A model generated the notes under the pieces. It was not told where the DNA came from. It saw only the letters and a list, made by a program, of their open reading frames with translations, and ran no database searches. From Gadus chalcogrammus (taxonomy: Eukaryota; Chordata; Actinopteri; Gadiformes; Gadidae), in the NCBI RefSeq assembly GCF_026213295.1, contig NC_079420.1:12682824-12746823 (forward strand): a stretch of 64,000 bases of DNA, read 5' to 3'. The translations under genes and the position numbers were made by a program. This document shows, one piece after another, positions 1 through 38,095 of the stretch. The stretch's first letter is position 1. Every line of letters begins with the position of its first letter.

Positions 1-464
1 CGTCGCTCTCGTGCCAAGAGGTCATCACCAACTCCAGCGCGCTCTCCGGTTCCAACCAAAGGTCCCCCTCCCCGAGCCTCTCCCCTCCCCCTGACGCCGG
101 CCACAGGCATCCCCCTAACACCTCCTCCTCCTCCCCCTCCTCGTCCGCCCTGGCCGACCTCTACGCGCTTCCGCCTCTGGGCTCGGGGATCTCCCGCTCG
201 TCCTCGCCCCTGCTGTCGTCGCCTTCCGCCTCTTCCAATAAGCCCTTCGCCTCCAAGCCCCTGGTCCTCTGGAGCAAGGAGGACGTGGCCGACTGGCTGG
301 ACCACCTGAACCTGTCGGAGCACAAGGACGCCTTCCTGGACAACGACATCGAGGGGAGCCACCTGCCGTCGCTGCAGAAGGACGACCTGGTGGACCTGGG
401 GGTCACCAGGGTGGGGCATCGGATGAACATAGAGAGAGCTCTGAAGGACCTGATGGACATGTAG
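1..464 (+). CDS. shank2: SHANK-family postsynaptic scaffold, C-terminal exon (probably shank2), 5' partial
   Basis: This is the end of a long terminal coding exon, open from the left edge with the first full codon at base 3 and a TAG stop at 462-464. The first part (about 3-240) encodes a low-complexity Ser/Pro-rich linker. Bases 261-461 encode a complete SAM domain beginning LVLWSKEDVADWL and ending GVTRVGHRMNIERALKDLM; the last block is near-invariant in SHANK proteins. SHANKs are postsynaptic density scaffolds that tie glutamate receptor complexes and Homer to actin, and the C-terminal SAM domain oligomerises them into sheets. The paralogue cannot be fixed from the SAM domain alone. I choose shank2 because human SHANK2 is linked to ANO1, GAL and PPP6R3 on 11q13 and all three orthologues follow here. 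Ankyrin, SH3 and PDZ exons lie outside the window. Confidence 0.88.
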   Translation, partial: SLSCQEVITNSSALSGSNQRSPSPSLSPPPDAGHRHPPNTSSSSPSSSALADLYALPPLGSGISRSSSPLLSSPSASSNKPFASKPLVLWSKEDVADWLDHLNLSEHKDAFLDNDIEGSHLPSLQKDDLVDLGVTRVGHRMNIERALKDLMDM

Positions 465-2800
465 CTAGGTCTGAGCGCACGGGGAGGGAGGTGGCCCTGC
501 TGCACACCGCACAACATTGATGGCTTTAGAACGTGGTGGTATAATGCTGTAATGTTTTACTGTATGACTGTTTAAAATGCTGAAAGACTTTATATATATA
601 TATACATATGTAGATATAGTACATTAGTTATCGATTTAACTAGATTAGTTTGAAAAAGTACTGTTTCAAAAAGTAGTGAAAGAGATCCAGCAGAACTAAT
701 ACTGAGTAATAGTTGAATATATTTAATTGATATCCCAGGTTGAGATATTACTGCACACCAAGCTTGAAGAAACAAACATGGAATAGACATAGTCGTTTTG
801 TGGAATATGTCATTTTTTAACAGATGACTGTAGAGGAGTGTAATTTATAGGTTTAAAGTGTGGACATTTTAACTCTCTCACATCTGTTGAATGTCAAAAC
901 ACCACCTGCTGTGTGGTGCATGTGTCCGTGCATTTTTCTACTTTCAGGACTTTTCACCTTAAGTATTTGGTTAAAAAAGAACTTTTGGGATTTGCTGCTA
1001 TTCCAGTCTTCTTACATGATAATTGTAAACAGATACAGACTGTATTTTATCAATTGTGGCCATTTGCAACCTTTTTGCTAATGATACAAATATAGAGCAA
1101 TGTTGAATGAGATGTACTGCCCATATACATAATCCTGGCCTTAAGGGAAGTATAACTTTACAAACATATTATATCAGATTATATCATCTCTTCTTTACCA
1201 AACATTTTCATTTTTTATGTTATACATGGGTATGTTGCCAACTGTAACATATTATGTACAACATAACATTTGATCTAAATATAACCATTCACAAACTTAT
1301 CTAACTAAACATTTCTAAAACAAATTCTACAAAAGTGAAATAATAAATATAAACTGTCCACTTCACATTAGGCTTATTATGTTCATGTTACTTTCATTTT
1401 CTGAGGCCTAAAGTATATTAATTTATGTTTGGGTCTTGTTTTAGATCAAGTGATGCATGTTTTAATAATTAGATGAAGGAAAAACAGGCAGCATATGAGA
1501 GAACTATAAATAAATTGTAAATCATAATTGAAGCTGCAGCAGACAGTCCCACACTTAGAGCCATGCCATGTGTAAGTGTACCAATGCTTATAAGCTAATA
1601 GAATAAGATGGTCATTATGAATCCAGGGGTGTTTTCTTCCTCCCATTTTGTCATGTAGGTAGGTGTCCATGGCAGCATGATTAGACACAAATATGCAATT
1701 CACACACAGAACCACACCATATATTCAACAGTGGCAGTTACTGTCCAACATTAAATATTTTTTGTATTTTACATTGTATTGCTGTATTAAACAATATCGA
1801 GTCCATAAACACTATGGGGTGTGGAAAATGTACATACTTTGTCGTACGTTAGCTGTCCAACAGAAATCCCTCCGAAATCGACTATTTTATCTTCACTCTC
1901 TTTCGGATTTCTTACCACAGAGCACCAATCTAATTCCAAGCAGCGATGCCAACTCATACTCCCACGTCTAAACGAGCAGGTTACCGCCCAGCGCAGAGAC
2001 AAAGGCTGCTCGCATCGATGCATTAACATCACATGAATGGACCGCTTGGATGACAAATGCTTGCATTGCAAAGTAAAATATCCATCTCAGAATTGTGCAG
2101 TTGCTAAATGCGATGCCACAAACATGTGCACTTTCTAGAAAAAGGGTTTCCTCAGGAATAAGTAAGTAGCACTGAGATGCCAGATATGTTCAGTGCTCAT
2201 TTGATGATATGCTTCACAGGACTTTGTACACACAAAAGTATATAGTGACTTTGAAAGGTGATTGTGGATTTGTATACTCCTAGACATCTTGATTAACATT
2301 GACCTTAACTGCAGATGTGGTGCATGGTGGCATTTTACATTGTGAGGAACTTTTTTGGGCCATTTGAATAAATTTAACAAGTGAACAGGAATATTTTATT
2401 TTGTGCTATTTTTAAAAAGATTTAAATTCTGTATTTTGTGGATTGTAAAGTTCTGGAGGCTGATGACAGCAATGTGCCAAAAAAGGGAAATCTTGCTGAA
2501 TCAAGCTGGAGTAATTTGAGATCATGTTCAACTATTCCTTTATATCCATTAAACCATTTTGACCGCCATTATTTTTCTATAAGGTACGCCAACCTTGTTA
2601 TGCATGTGCAAAGAAGCTGCAGATTGGTTATTTTTGGAATACTACAGAATAACTGATATTTGTTATTTGTTATTTTGATGACCACAGTTACAATATTCTT
2701 TAAAATGAAAATGATTATTGATTCTTGATGCTGATATGCATTTCAAATGTTAATAATAAATAATGCGAATGAAGGTCACTAATTGAAACCAATTTTATAA
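465..2800 (+). other. Probable SHANK 3' UTR
   Basis: AT-rich non-coding sequence directly after the stop codon. Candidate polyadenylation signals AATAAA lie at 1342-1347, 2367-2372 and 2755-2760, and I cannot tell which is used. An alternating TA run sits near 592-606. No other gene is visible. Confidence 0.45.
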
Positions 2801-5800
2801 CTGTTGGGGCAATGGACAACAGTTTCTTGAGTTATATTGTGTTTTTATTTTAATCTAAAGCATGAGTTGTATAGTTACACACATGCACACAAAGACTGAA
2901 ATTATCTAAGAAGCAATATGTATTTTTTTTCTTTCTTGTCACGTGGGAAAACTGTTCCATAGTATGTCTCTGACATATTTCTATGAGCAGCTGTGAAATG
3001 TTTCAATGGGTATTATGTGGAGTTTTCAGTTCAGCCAACTGTACTACAGCTGCCCACAGGTTGGGACGCTCATTCATAGCTGTGCATCAGTTAGCCTGAG
3101 TTTAGTCTCTGGACTAAACTTGACACATCATCGCAGTGGTATGGTCAGGTGGGGACTCAAAGACCACCTTCTTCTACACATTGTCTCAAAATAATAAGAT
3201 GTTTACAAAGTTATTTACACATATTTATTATTTAAAAAGATAGCTAAATGTAATCGTTTTATCCAATATTTTTAGATATTAGTAAATTGTCTTTGAATCC
3301 AGACCTGCCTCACCACTGCATTGAATATAGGATTTTTTTTTTACTTTGTCGTAGAACAAAACAAAAAACATTGTTGGAAAGGTCTCTGCTTGTAGGGTAA
3401 CATATGTACGTTTGAGAGATGAACCCTGACCCCCAGGGGTCATGTCTGTATCTCAATAAAAGGTTAACAGTCAACTGTTTTGGGCAGCTCTGGACATCTA
3501 CTATTAAAGGGGAACTACCATCAATTGGGGCCACAGCGCATAATGCCCTAACATGTCAGCACTTTGTCTTGTACATATATAAAGCTATTCCCAGACTAAA
3601 TTAACCCGGAGTAAGACAATCATTTAATTTTTCACTCATTCCTTCGATATGAAATGGCTGGGAGTGTATCGTGCAACTGTCATGGTAGTTCTCTTTTGAA
3701 TTTGACTTGATATTTAGTTCAACATCGATTGAAGTAAGGTATAATTGAGCAAAATAAGCACAACATTATGTGGATTCATTCGGCTACCTAAAGGCATAGA
3801 ACATAATTGTCTTCAACTGGCCGAAGGACCATTTTGCAATCCGGATATGTTTTTGGGTGGATTTTATGTTTTCTTAATTATTCAGGGCAGTCAACATTTC
3901 CCTTTGGCAGTCCACGATATCAGCCAGCTTTGGAGCCACTCAATTATTTATATGTAGAACTTTTTTTAATGAAGGGAATCCTTTTTTCAAGATGCGGGAG
4001 TGAGCATTCTGTTCCAACATATATCTTCTCAAATGTTCACTCAAACAAATGGATGACACTTTAATATGGTAAGGATCTAGCAAAATTCCGAAATGCTTAC
4101 AATTCCTTTGAGCACATGGTAATCTAGTTTTTATATCTTTATGACAAAATGTGCAATTTATCACATGATTTTGGACTTTATCATAAATAGTATGATCTTG
4201 TCATATGCATTGTGCTTTCATGAATGAATGAATATGACATGAATGCATGCATCTTGTCATATCTATATGCATTCATGCAATGTTATTACATTAAGTTTGC
4301 AATCCCACTGAAAATATGTCTGATTAACAGAAGATTTTTGTCTTCCACGTTCCCTTCACTTGTCTGTAAAGGTTTCAAATCAACAATGTGTAGATTGGCC
4401 ATTGCAAAATACACTTATTGCAAGCTTCTTTCACTCATGCAAATCATTTTCTTTTCATTAGATAATATCTGTAACATACAAGGTGTTACTCCGCCCCTTC
4501 CAGTTTGTGGTTTCCGGCCCAGGCTCTGTGTCGTCTCCATCCAGAAGTTCTGCTATAACATAGTAAGACCACTGGATCTGAGAGTACCAGACAATGTATA
4601 ATATGATACAATGTGTAGTGGTTATATGAATGTACCATTCAATTGTATTGAATGAATTGATTCAATTAAAGAACTGTATACTGTGATTCTTCATCACGGT
4701 ATACATATATTCTACACTTAAGACAAATTATAGAACAATAACTTATTTTGTGTAAATTATAAGAAAGACTTTTGCTACGTTTTATATAAAGTTGCATCCT
4801 CACTCTTTTTCCTTTTTCAGAGTCTTTGTGGTACTTGTGATTATACTTTCAAAATAACCACAATTGCATAAGTCCATTTATCAGAGAATAATATAGTAGA
4901 TCAACTTGAAATACATATATTGTCTCTTTAATGTTACATATATATACTGTAGATACTGTATGTATTTATTTATCTGTGTGGTATCTGTGATTGATTTTTT
5001 TCATCTATTTACCACTCCTCAACATGTCGGAACACAATTCACACCACAACCACTATATTGTGGAGCTCTGCTAGCTATCCATCATTTATCCAACTGTCCA
5101 AACATGGCACAGGTTTTACAACTGACATGGGGCTGAGTAATGAGTATATGTCTTCATTTTTTAAATGCTTTGATGTGCTTCATAGGACCAGCCAGGCAGA
5201 AAGTAACGCCGTGAGCACCAGTGAACAGCTAGAGGCACACTTTGCTGCAGGACCAGCATTAGCTATAGCATGGGAGATGGGCAGAACGTTAAGGCTGTTG
5301 CAGCAGAGATGATACATTACAATTTTTATATTATGATATATTGTTATATTTATACATTATTATAATCATATGAATGGATGCAGTTTAATATTCAAACGTA
5401 AAGGATCACCATGCTTGGTTTTGTTAACATAGAATTACAAACATCAAATGGTATGTAATTTGAGCCAAACAATGATTTTTTTTGTCTGCTCTATCTCAGT
5501 GTCAGGGTTTCTCAATAACACAGACGTTCTCACCTCTCCATTGGAAGTAAAAGCAATAAACAAACATGACAGTTGTTAGTAAGTGTAAAGTAAAGGTCCA
5601 TACCTCCTAGGTGGTGCACTGACCTTGTTCCCCTAGTGATAAGGGAGATAGTGTTTTTATTGGAGCTTGGCAGACTTTTAGTTTAACCTTCCTTCATGGT
5701 CTCACAGAGGGCTTTAATTCAAGCCAGAAACGTAGGTTATTCTGATGGGCTGGCCATTAGCTCACAAGTTAAAGCGACAATCAAAGTCAAAAACACAAGG

Positions 5801-6012
5801 AAGATATACTATATCACCAAAATGCAATACAGACAAAAACAAAAATAAGAACATGGGACACATTTGAACATAATCGGTAATTGAAAGAGCTCTGGGTTGG
5901 CGTTAGGAATGGGGTTGTCGCTTGGGCTGGGGTAATCAATTGTCAGGATGACAATTTAAGGGATAACCTTCCCAACCATCCCTTGAATGCTACATGGTTT
6001 TGAGTGGTATAT

Positions 6013-6110
6013 TACTCCCTCTCTAGGTTAATACGTGCTATTGCATGTTGACCTCTTATCGGCTGATGAGGTTCCCGGTACCTGGTGTTGATGAAGCGTT
6101 GATGCGACAC
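6013..6110. repeat. Dispersed repeat copy A (partner at 36057-36161)
   Basis: Begins TACTCCCTCTCTAGGT followed by a diverged ACGTGCTATTGCATGT, and ends near TTGATGCGA. The same order of blocks occurs at 36057-36161, so the two are copies of one interspersed element. Class unknown. Confidence 0.55.
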
Positions 6111-9100
6111 ACCTAAATATTTTATATAGGATGAATATAGGCCCCACTTAGGACATAATAACATCATAGTTGAACATACACATGTTAAGTGTTTTTGATA
6201 GCAATTAAAGTTAATTATGTTTCTCTTTGCTTTCATGTCAAACAATGACACATGTGTAATCGTGTGTAGGGTTGAGCAGAATGTAGGTCTGTCAAATATC
6301 CTGAAACATTGACAGAGCTGGTATAGTCCTTCTGGCATGTCCACCATAGGAAGGCGAACGTGTATTCACCACATTCTATGAATTCAATTGTCTCCCATTT
6401 TTCTACAACATTTAGTGTTAACTCGTACTTTTTGGCTATTTTGAAGTGATATCCTTATGGAAAAGTGTGCATTCCTCTCGCTGATTTCATCATCTTTCTT
6501 TTATTTTTTATCTTTATAATGCATCCTTTTGTTTAACATTTCGACCCACTTTAAAAGCAGCAACGATGCGTCTGCTCAATCGAATGCGTTTTACCAGTCT
6601 CCCAGCACAGTACTGTAACTGGGAGGAGAGAGATAACTCCATGAGAAATTACCCCCACCCCCCAACTCAAATGAAAGCCCTATGGAAAACGGCTGAACTT
6701 TCCAAGCAGAACATCTCGGAGTCCCTCACAGTCCAGTGTTCCTCTCCTAACTACCAAGGATACTTTTATTTTGTATCCTCCGCTGCGCCGGTCTGGAGAA
6801 GGAACCAAAAGGAGGCTGAGGTAACGCAACTGCATCCCTGTTCATCTGCCACTTGTTAATGTTGCACTAGGTTCCGTTCAATATAGATGGAGGGGATTGG
6901 TTTAAATGTAGTCAGTAAGTGATTTATTGAGGCATAGCAAATGAAAACAAAACTTTATTTTTATATTTCAGTTCGAGCGTGTTTTTCAAATGGCGCCATT
7001 CCTCCTTGAATGAATCACGTGTTATTCTTACAGTCATGTAATTATATCTTCCTGAATGAATAACTCGTTATTATAACGATAATATTATTATATCCTCAGT
7101 GAAATGCAAATTGCAATGTTTAGAGGGGTTTTCTTTTGCACGAACACATCATAGATTTAGCCAACATATTTCACATGTCATTAAAACAAAACAGTTTTAA
7201 ACTGAGCTCCTGAAAGTGGGCTACCGTATGCCTTAGCATGCCTTAAGTTATCTTGGTATGAAATTATTTACATTCGTAATGTAGATACCAGTTCCACTCC
7301 TGATTATGTGAATGAGAATTAAAGGGACATTCCTTTAACACTAAAGTAATCCCATCTCACCACAATACAACCTGTCCAACAACAATGTAACCTGCGTGTC
7401 TCCAGTGAATTGTTTGAATTCTCAAATTTCCAACTTAAGTTGCAGTTTTGGATTAAATGTGATTAGAAACATATCGATACTGAGTGAATATAACTTATGT
7501 TTTGATAGTGAGCAGCTAGCTATAGTATTGCCCTCTTATCTATCCAGAGATGTCTCTTAGACGGTGGCCATTGTTGTTTACATCACTCTGACAGTTAATG
7601 GGATGCCTTGTGACATTTGACACTGAACAGCCCACACATAGCACATTGAATGATGGTTATTTCTACCGAATGTGGGGTAACAAGTTGCAATCCCACACTG
7701 AAAAGAGTATTTTGGAACCAATGTACTAAAGGTGAACCATGTAACCATGCGCCTGCATCAGTAATAAGCCAAGGCTGGAGACAATGCAGAGATTCCACTT
7801 TCATAATGAATATCAGTCTGGCCTTTTTTTTTTACCAGAAATTGATTTCCCCATATCTCTTCTCCCTCCTCTCTGTTTTCTGTTCGTCTTTTCAAATTGT
7901 TACTCATTATTCTTCGAAATTTGGCGCTCCGAGTTCGTCATGAACTAAAACTGCCTTCCCTTTTGCTAATTACAATGAGGTCAAGGCAGACTGGTGAACC
8001 TGCGTGTTCAGAGTGGTCTCGTGAGGCTAACGATACAATATTGGATTGAAAAATGTTTATCTCAAGAGCAAACAGCAAACCTCCCACCACCAGGTCCTCC
8101 TCGAAGAGATGAACCTTGTTCCCAGTCGTTCCCATCTCACGATGGACAGTACCTGGAAGATGCTTCCAATATGCGGATAGTGGCGAGTGAGAGGGAGGGA
8201 AATGCGTTCCCTATTTTACCAAAAAAGTCAAAATGTCTTCTCCTTATCAATGTTGTTGTTACGTCTCCTTATCTTCTTCTTCCTCTGGAGACATCAGTGG
8301 TATAAGGGATCAGAGCTGACCGGATAATATCCCATAATACTCAGCATCTGCTCCTGGTCTAGGTAGATATCAAACCATCCCATGTGATGAGCAGTTAGTA
8401 GGAATAGCAAATCCACCCCATGCTCTGAATGCAAACTCTGTCCAGAGTCACTGAGGACTTAGTGGTAAAGTGCTGTGTTTTCACATTGCAATGTGTCATA
8501 TAAGGTGCCCTGGAGGTTTAAGTAATGCAAAGTATTGGGGAAAATACTAGATTGAGGGGTGTAAAATCTGGTACAGTTCAGTTAAAAACCTTAATGGTGC
8601 AGTGTCAATGTTTGATACACAATCCCAGCTAATTATACTTGGAGAAAGGATTGAAATACAAACGATACCAGACAATGCAATAACAAGCAATTCAAAAGAA
8701 CAACTACACTTCGGAAAGCAACCGGAATTAGCAGTTAGACTCAGTAAACAATATATGATAAAATCTTTGACCACTAATAACACCAACCTTAAAGTACTAG
8801 TAATAATAGGAAGGTAACACAGAGACACATCACATGGGAATGCCTGGTTATCAAAACATTACTCATGCAGATAATTGAAAGGTCAAATATTGTTAAAAAA
8901 TGTAGTCCTTATGTAACAATAATATTAATTACCGAGATAATTGCTTTAGTGATAAGGTGATTGAGACTACATTCAATACATATCTTTTGTCTTTATAAAG
9001 TGGTCATCAACAATCATCAGTACCCTAATTTCCAGAAAGATTGTGTTATCAATAGCAGAGGGGAGGGTCTCAGGGTGCTCTGTATTCAGTACATAACCTT

Positions 9101-11311
9101 TAAAGTTTGGTACTTATGAAAACAGTAGGCTCTGGAAAATGTAACATCTCATTCAGCTTCTGTAATGAACTTGAGGGGTAAACCAGTAATACGGTGACAG
9201 GGATCATACAAAGGGTACTAAATCAACTTTGTAAATAAGTGGGTAAAGAAAATAAACCAAATCAAGGCTATACAATATGTATTCACGCGGAAGGGTAGGC
9301 TAGCCACAGATAGCACCACAACAGTCGAATCTTGTTCTGGAGTCAACCGAAAGAAAGTCCATGTGGTCCAGGGCAGACAGAGAGAGATTCAATGAGATGA
9401 CCGGAGATTCTGACAGCAAGAGGAAATGGAAGCATAATGCAGGACCCAAGCGAACAAGGCTGCAAAGTAAACAAGGGTTCAGAAGAGTGGCTTAGAGGAA
9501 GTTATATTTGGGTTGTTTCACAGATCTTGACACAGGCCAGCTGCTCATGTGCGTGACAAGTATTTTTCTGAGGAATGGGCCATTGTGGTCGAGAGAGGAA
9601 AGGGCAGTGAGGAGAGAGAGAGAGAGAAAGAGACAGATAAGCATTAGCCAGCTAGATCTTTAAGTGACTCGTAGCAGAGAGAGGGGTATATCCTACCTGG
9701 AGTTGCTCAACAATTATAATCTATGAATAATAATAATGTTACCAATATGCTATTAATGAAGAAAAATATGTAATGGCTCAATATATGATGCACAATGTTT
9801 CTTTATGACATAGCTCATGTGATAAAAATAGTGAGATATTTGTTAATGTAGATCAAAGTTTCAACCCCTTCCATTGACCTTTCCATAAAAATGTTTGTCT
9901 TGCATGTATTCTTAGAATTTCTAAATAAGTTTCATCCACAAGGAAGTTGCTGTAATATATATTGTATAAATAAAGTAATCATAATATTATATATTAAAGT
10001 CTGGTTCTCCCTTCTGGAGTCATTACCATATCATTATAATTACATCCATCCAGCTTCCATCCAAAAGTACATGCAACATTTACTTTTCAATATTTTTGGG
10101 ATAAAGGACTCACTTGTAAAAACGGAGGAAAACCCTTTAGTTCATGTTTCCCTCTGTGACTCAAACCAACGATACTTGGCTGACTCAAAGTCTAACGGTC
10201 TTCTGGGTCCTCAACAAGATTCTCAAGATCCTCTTAGCTTACAGCAATTTGTTATATTTGAGTATATATGATTGGATATAGAATCCCTCTGTCTATCAGT
10301 ATAAAATCGAGATAATTAATCACCCAACTGAGTGAAAGAGCTTGGCAAAGGCCATTCAAAAATGTTAGAAGAGACCGAACACAAGCAGAAGCCGCAATCC
10401 TACGCCTTAATAAACTATTTCGATAAGAAATAACATTCAATGCACCTCTGGCCTTTTATCCTTGTGAATCATATATATCTTACATTCATCCTGTATACCA
10501 GAGAGTCTCTGCTTCAGAGCAACCCTGTTGAGCCATCCCAGCAAGAGAATACCCAGAGACGGGAGGAACAAGAGCACAGGTTTACGACGGAAGGGGAAAG
10601 GACCAAGGAGAGGAGGTGTGAGGGACAAGAGGAAGGTAAGACACAGGTTGAGAGAAATGTATCTGAACGAGCCGAATCGACTCAAATGTGAAATAAATGT
10701 GTAAAATGTTGTTTTGTTCAGGTGTGCCGAACAAAAAAGTTGAGGTTTCGACCACAAATCTGATTGCGAAGAAAGAGATTATAAAGTGATGTGAATCACA
10801 AAATCAAAAGGGGGGATTCTAATAAAGAACGTACCACTCCATCCCATCTATGTTTTCATATGAGGCACCTTGTTACCAGTTAGCGCGTTGGGATGTGTAG
10901 AAAGGCTGGTAAAAAACACTTATTTTGACCACTTGGTATTCTTTGCATCTTTATTTGCTTCTGTGCATTGACCTATATTTATAAGTTTCTAAGTTATTCT
11001 GGAACAATAATCAGATTTTAAAATACCATATTATATGCCACGGAATGATTTATACACAATCGAAACCAATGCAACAGAACCTAATAATAACCTACATTCT
11101 TCTTTATAACTTTGTATGCAAAAGCAACACACACACACTGTGATCACAGCATAACTACGACACATAGCCCAGAGGGGCCCCAAGGCCCCCGAGCAGTAGG
11201 GGCCCCTCACGACTTCAACCCTTTGTCTCTTTCCCATGGACAGATCCTATAACAATGTCAACATTATCATCCTGTGACCTCCCTGGTTGTCTTGTGTGCC
11301 TGTACATCTAT

Positions 11312-11370
11312 AGATATAGATATCTATAACCCTAACCCTAGATATAGATTATCCATATCTATAGATATGT
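11312..11370. repeat. AT-rich palindrome flanking two telomere-like units
   Basis: CTATAGATAT-type sequence on each side of CCCTAACCCTA forms an imperfect inverted repeat. The centre holds two CCCTAA units, the vertebrate telomere motif, as a very short interstitial stretch. Confidence 0.5.
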
Positions 11371-11956
11371 ACAAGTGTGTAACATGTCCACACCTTCGTT
11401 GCAAAGCTCCAGATACCCAGCTTTGATTGACAGCTGTCCCTCATTAAGAATCATTAACCACAAATTGCTGCCCTCAAATACCCTTCTGTTTTAATTCCCC
11501 CCTCCTCCCAGCAGTGTTGCGGTCACCGCGGTCAGGGAGACACCTCGCGTGTCTAAAGGTTTCATGTTGCTCCCTGTGTTTGTAGTTCTGCCAAGTGGTG
11601 ATTGAAACACTATCGTCTGCACTGTACCGTGCCTACGCAGTACGGAGTTAGAATACACTTCTCCGCCTCCTCTCTGATGTCCTCAAAGAAAGATGCTTAG
11701 CATGTCATTGCTTAATTTTTATATAAGAATAATTCACTTATTCTGAAATCCTTATTTGTCCGTAGGACAGTGATGATATTACTTATGTGTACCCATAACA
11801 AAAACATTAAATGGAAAACGTTTTCTTGTGTTTTTGGTTTCTTTGGAAGAGTAAATAATGTAGCATTTAAACTACTTTGTTGATTGTAATTCCCAGGTGG
11901 CTTCTGTTGAGCTCTGTCCTCTATCGGAGCCCCCTGCTCCGCACTAGCAGAGGGCC

Positions 11957-34872
<22,916 letters not shown>

Positions 34873-35900
34873 CGTGCGGGGGAGAGAAACACACTGGCCT
34901 CACGCAGAGCGTCGACAATGTGAGGCTACATCACAGGATCTATGACGTATTCCTTGTCCACAACATTCCAACATGGATAGGGGAACTTCTTTAAGTGGTT
35001 GTTAACTATCAACACATTTCAAAGAAGTTTCCACCGATAGCTAGACAAAAGTAAGGGATTTGTTTCAGAACACTATTTATCGACACTATAAACCTTTACA
35101 TTTATCGTTCTCTCCCATCGCACTGCTTCTTAATAATGGCTAGGGTAGTTAGTTTGCTACCTCATCTTAGGTCACAGCTGTAATCCTGGTTAGACTATTC
35201 CACTATGCAGTTTTCCAAAGATGATATTTTCATAGGTTTCTTTAAAAAAAAATGGAACTTGGTATTCAGCCATGTATGTTATGTAAGGCATATATAAGCA
35301 CACACAACTATTTAAAGTGAATACAGGTCTTGAAAGAGCAAGGTCCAGCCTCATGCTCAAAGAAGGAACCCACCACCTTTCAGCTGGGAGACTTCCTACA
35401 CTATCCTGCGCCTGCCCCCACCTGTATTCATTCATTTTCATATAATATGTTAAGTTGGTATCCACTCTGTATTTATTTGTACACATCAGTATTCGTTGTT
35501 TTTTTTATAGATTCAACCAATACTTTATTTTAACAGTTTCTAGATTAAAACTAGTTCTGCTTGCAAGTCACATATTTATTTGAAAGTGGAAAACGATTAT
35601 GCAGAATATAAAGCTCCAAACAAATGCATACAGTTTGAATAGAGAAATCATGGTCATTTGGCGCGTTTGCTTTTTTTTTTCTGAACTAGTTACTGTTGTG
35701 ATGGCCTTCAAGTAAATGGTGTACACTTTTGCCCAAAAAAGTAATCACATTGAATAATAAAACGATATGCTTTAATGTTTAAAACAACTGTCAAACACCG
35801 TCTAAACATACTGCTAAGCAAAGTAATGTTCCTTGGCTCAATTCTTTGTCTTTTTCTGTAAAATGAGTTTGTGCCATGGAAAACTAAACAAATAAATGTC
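34873..35900 (+). other. ano1: ano1 3' UTR (probable)
   Basis: AT-rich non-coding sequence after the stop. A polyadenylation signal AATAAA at 35891-35896 is a plausible end; an earlier AATAAA lies near 35756. Confidence 0.55.
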
Positions 35901-36056
35901 ACACACTATTGTGATCTCAAATTCACTACCTGTATATACTATTTATAGTGCACTTTCCGTTTGCCTCAAATACTTGGTTGCATTGGAAATCTAGAAGTTC
36001 TTCTTTTAACAGAGAACAAAACCCCGACCCCCATAGTAGATTGTTTTACATCAGAG

Positions 36057-36161
36057 TACTCCCTCTCTAGGTGAACACGTGCTAGTGCATGTCTCACCGC
36101 CCATTGGCTATGGTTAACCGGCAATCACCATGGATACCCTGCTTGTTAAGGATTGATGCGA
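36057..36161. repeat. Dispersed repeat copy B (partner at 6013-6110)
   Basis: Shares TACTCCCTCTCTAGGT, ACGTGCTAGTGCATGT and GATTGATGCGA in the same order with copy A, with a diverged centre. Confidence 0.55.
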
Positions 36162-37955
36162 ATATCCTCAATCTAAATCTTGCGTTTGAAGAAACGCACT
36201 GATGTTATTTTTTAATAAGTCAGCAAGTTAGGTTATTTTTCGGAGTTGAGTTACCTTTTTGTACAACACACTGTAGCATTACATTATCTGGCAGTACTTT
36301 TTTTCCTGCATCATACATCCTTCAAACGCCAGTAGCAAAATTATGATGGTCTCTTACTTGTATTTTTAAAAGTTGTATTTGTCCAAAAATGCTACTACGG
36401 CAATACTGTCATTTGTTTCCCAAACAAATGGAAGATAAAACACAACGAATACCCCCAATAATACCAGTGTGGGGTCAACTAACACTTACTTTTAAAGTAC
36501 TTGTGGATTGATGTGGAATAAACTAATTCGATCCTTTGTGGTGTGGTGGTCTCGTGCTAGGTATAACTCGGAGAGTGGTAAATGGTCAACAACGTGGTTT
36601 ATTGTAACAGAGACACAAGGTAAAGGGCTTGCGTTCTAGATGGTTCATGAAGCATCTGCCGAACACAGGTAAACAAACAGTTATATTGGGAGTGGGCGGA
36701 AAGGTAAATAAGCCACGCCTAGATTCTAATGTACCCAGGTAAACCTTCGGTCTGTCTTGGCTTAATGGCAAAGTGGCCATGTTTGTAGTCTTTAACTTAT
36801 CTATAAGATCATTAAAACCTTATATGGTGTTGTCCATTATGTGGTGAAGTAACCATTCATAACTGTGATTAGCTTGAAACATGTCATCAGAAACAACATA
36901 GACTAAAATAATTTACATCAAGATGAGTACACTTGTGAATGGATGCGATTTCTGATCATCTATAAGGAAATGTCCCATTATGTCTTACTGTCGCTACACC
37001 GACCAACATTAGACATGGAACACTCTATTGGGTTGGACCCTGGACTTCCTTTATTGAAACCAAAACATACACAACACATTCAAAGAAATTCCCAGGTAGG
37101 GGAGCTGGCCGTGGTGCTGATCTGTCTGCTACTATTTAGTTAATTAGCAGTTTTTATCACATCCTTAATGAACAGGGAGATGTTAGGCATAAGGCAACGT
37201 ATACAAGGATGCCCACACAATAGGCTGCAGACATCGAGGTTGAACTCCATCTGGAGGTGGATCTCCCTACCACCTTGCAGCCTCCTACCTAGAGGCCTGC
37301 TGAGTGTGGAGCAGGAATGTACTGTACTGTAAGAACGATGCATGTTGCAATAATATTCACAACATTAATTTGCTGGAAAATCTGAATATTATAGGAAATT
37401 AATATAAAGGCATAACCACGTTCATTATGTGTTTAAGTTTGAGTGTAACCAAGTAACACTAAATAAATAAAAATATATGTATATAGTATAAATAATTTAA
37501 TATAGTATGTCATCATTTGGTGTAAATGACCAGTTTTTCCATTATAATGGAAGTAAATCAAAAGGCAGTCAGCAGACATCTTGATGAACTTCTGTAGTTT
37601 GTCCACATGATGGCGCTATCCTCACATTTCTTAATGTTGAGAGGTTAGTGTAACGGTGCAGACGCAAATATAGATTACAGATGATAGACGCTGATTACAT
37701 AATCTAAAGGTTCCAACATTTAGTCTCATACACATAATATAATTCAGAGAACCAACCGTGGGAGATCATCAAGGCTACACATGCACAAACAACCTCTTGC
37801 ACACATGCACACACGCACGCACCCACACACGCGCAGACACACAGACACACACAGACACAAACATAGACCCTTAACTTGTTTACTTCACATCTGTCTCAGG
37901 ATTATTGCCTTATTCACAATATCCAATGCAGTGATGGTTATCAATATTGGAAAAG

Positions 37956-38095
<140 letters not shown>

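Larger units (their letters stand above)
2801..11896. other. Gene-poor interval between shank2 and the first recognised ano1 exon
   Basis: I see no exon or conserved coding segment here; the open frames are short and unlike any family I recognise. It contains a dispersed-repeat copy near 6013-6110, a short GA-rich run near 9613-9640, and an AT palindrome with two telomere-like units near 11312-11370. The ano1 promoter and any upstream non-coding exon probably lie in the right part, but I cannot locate them. Confidence 0.5.
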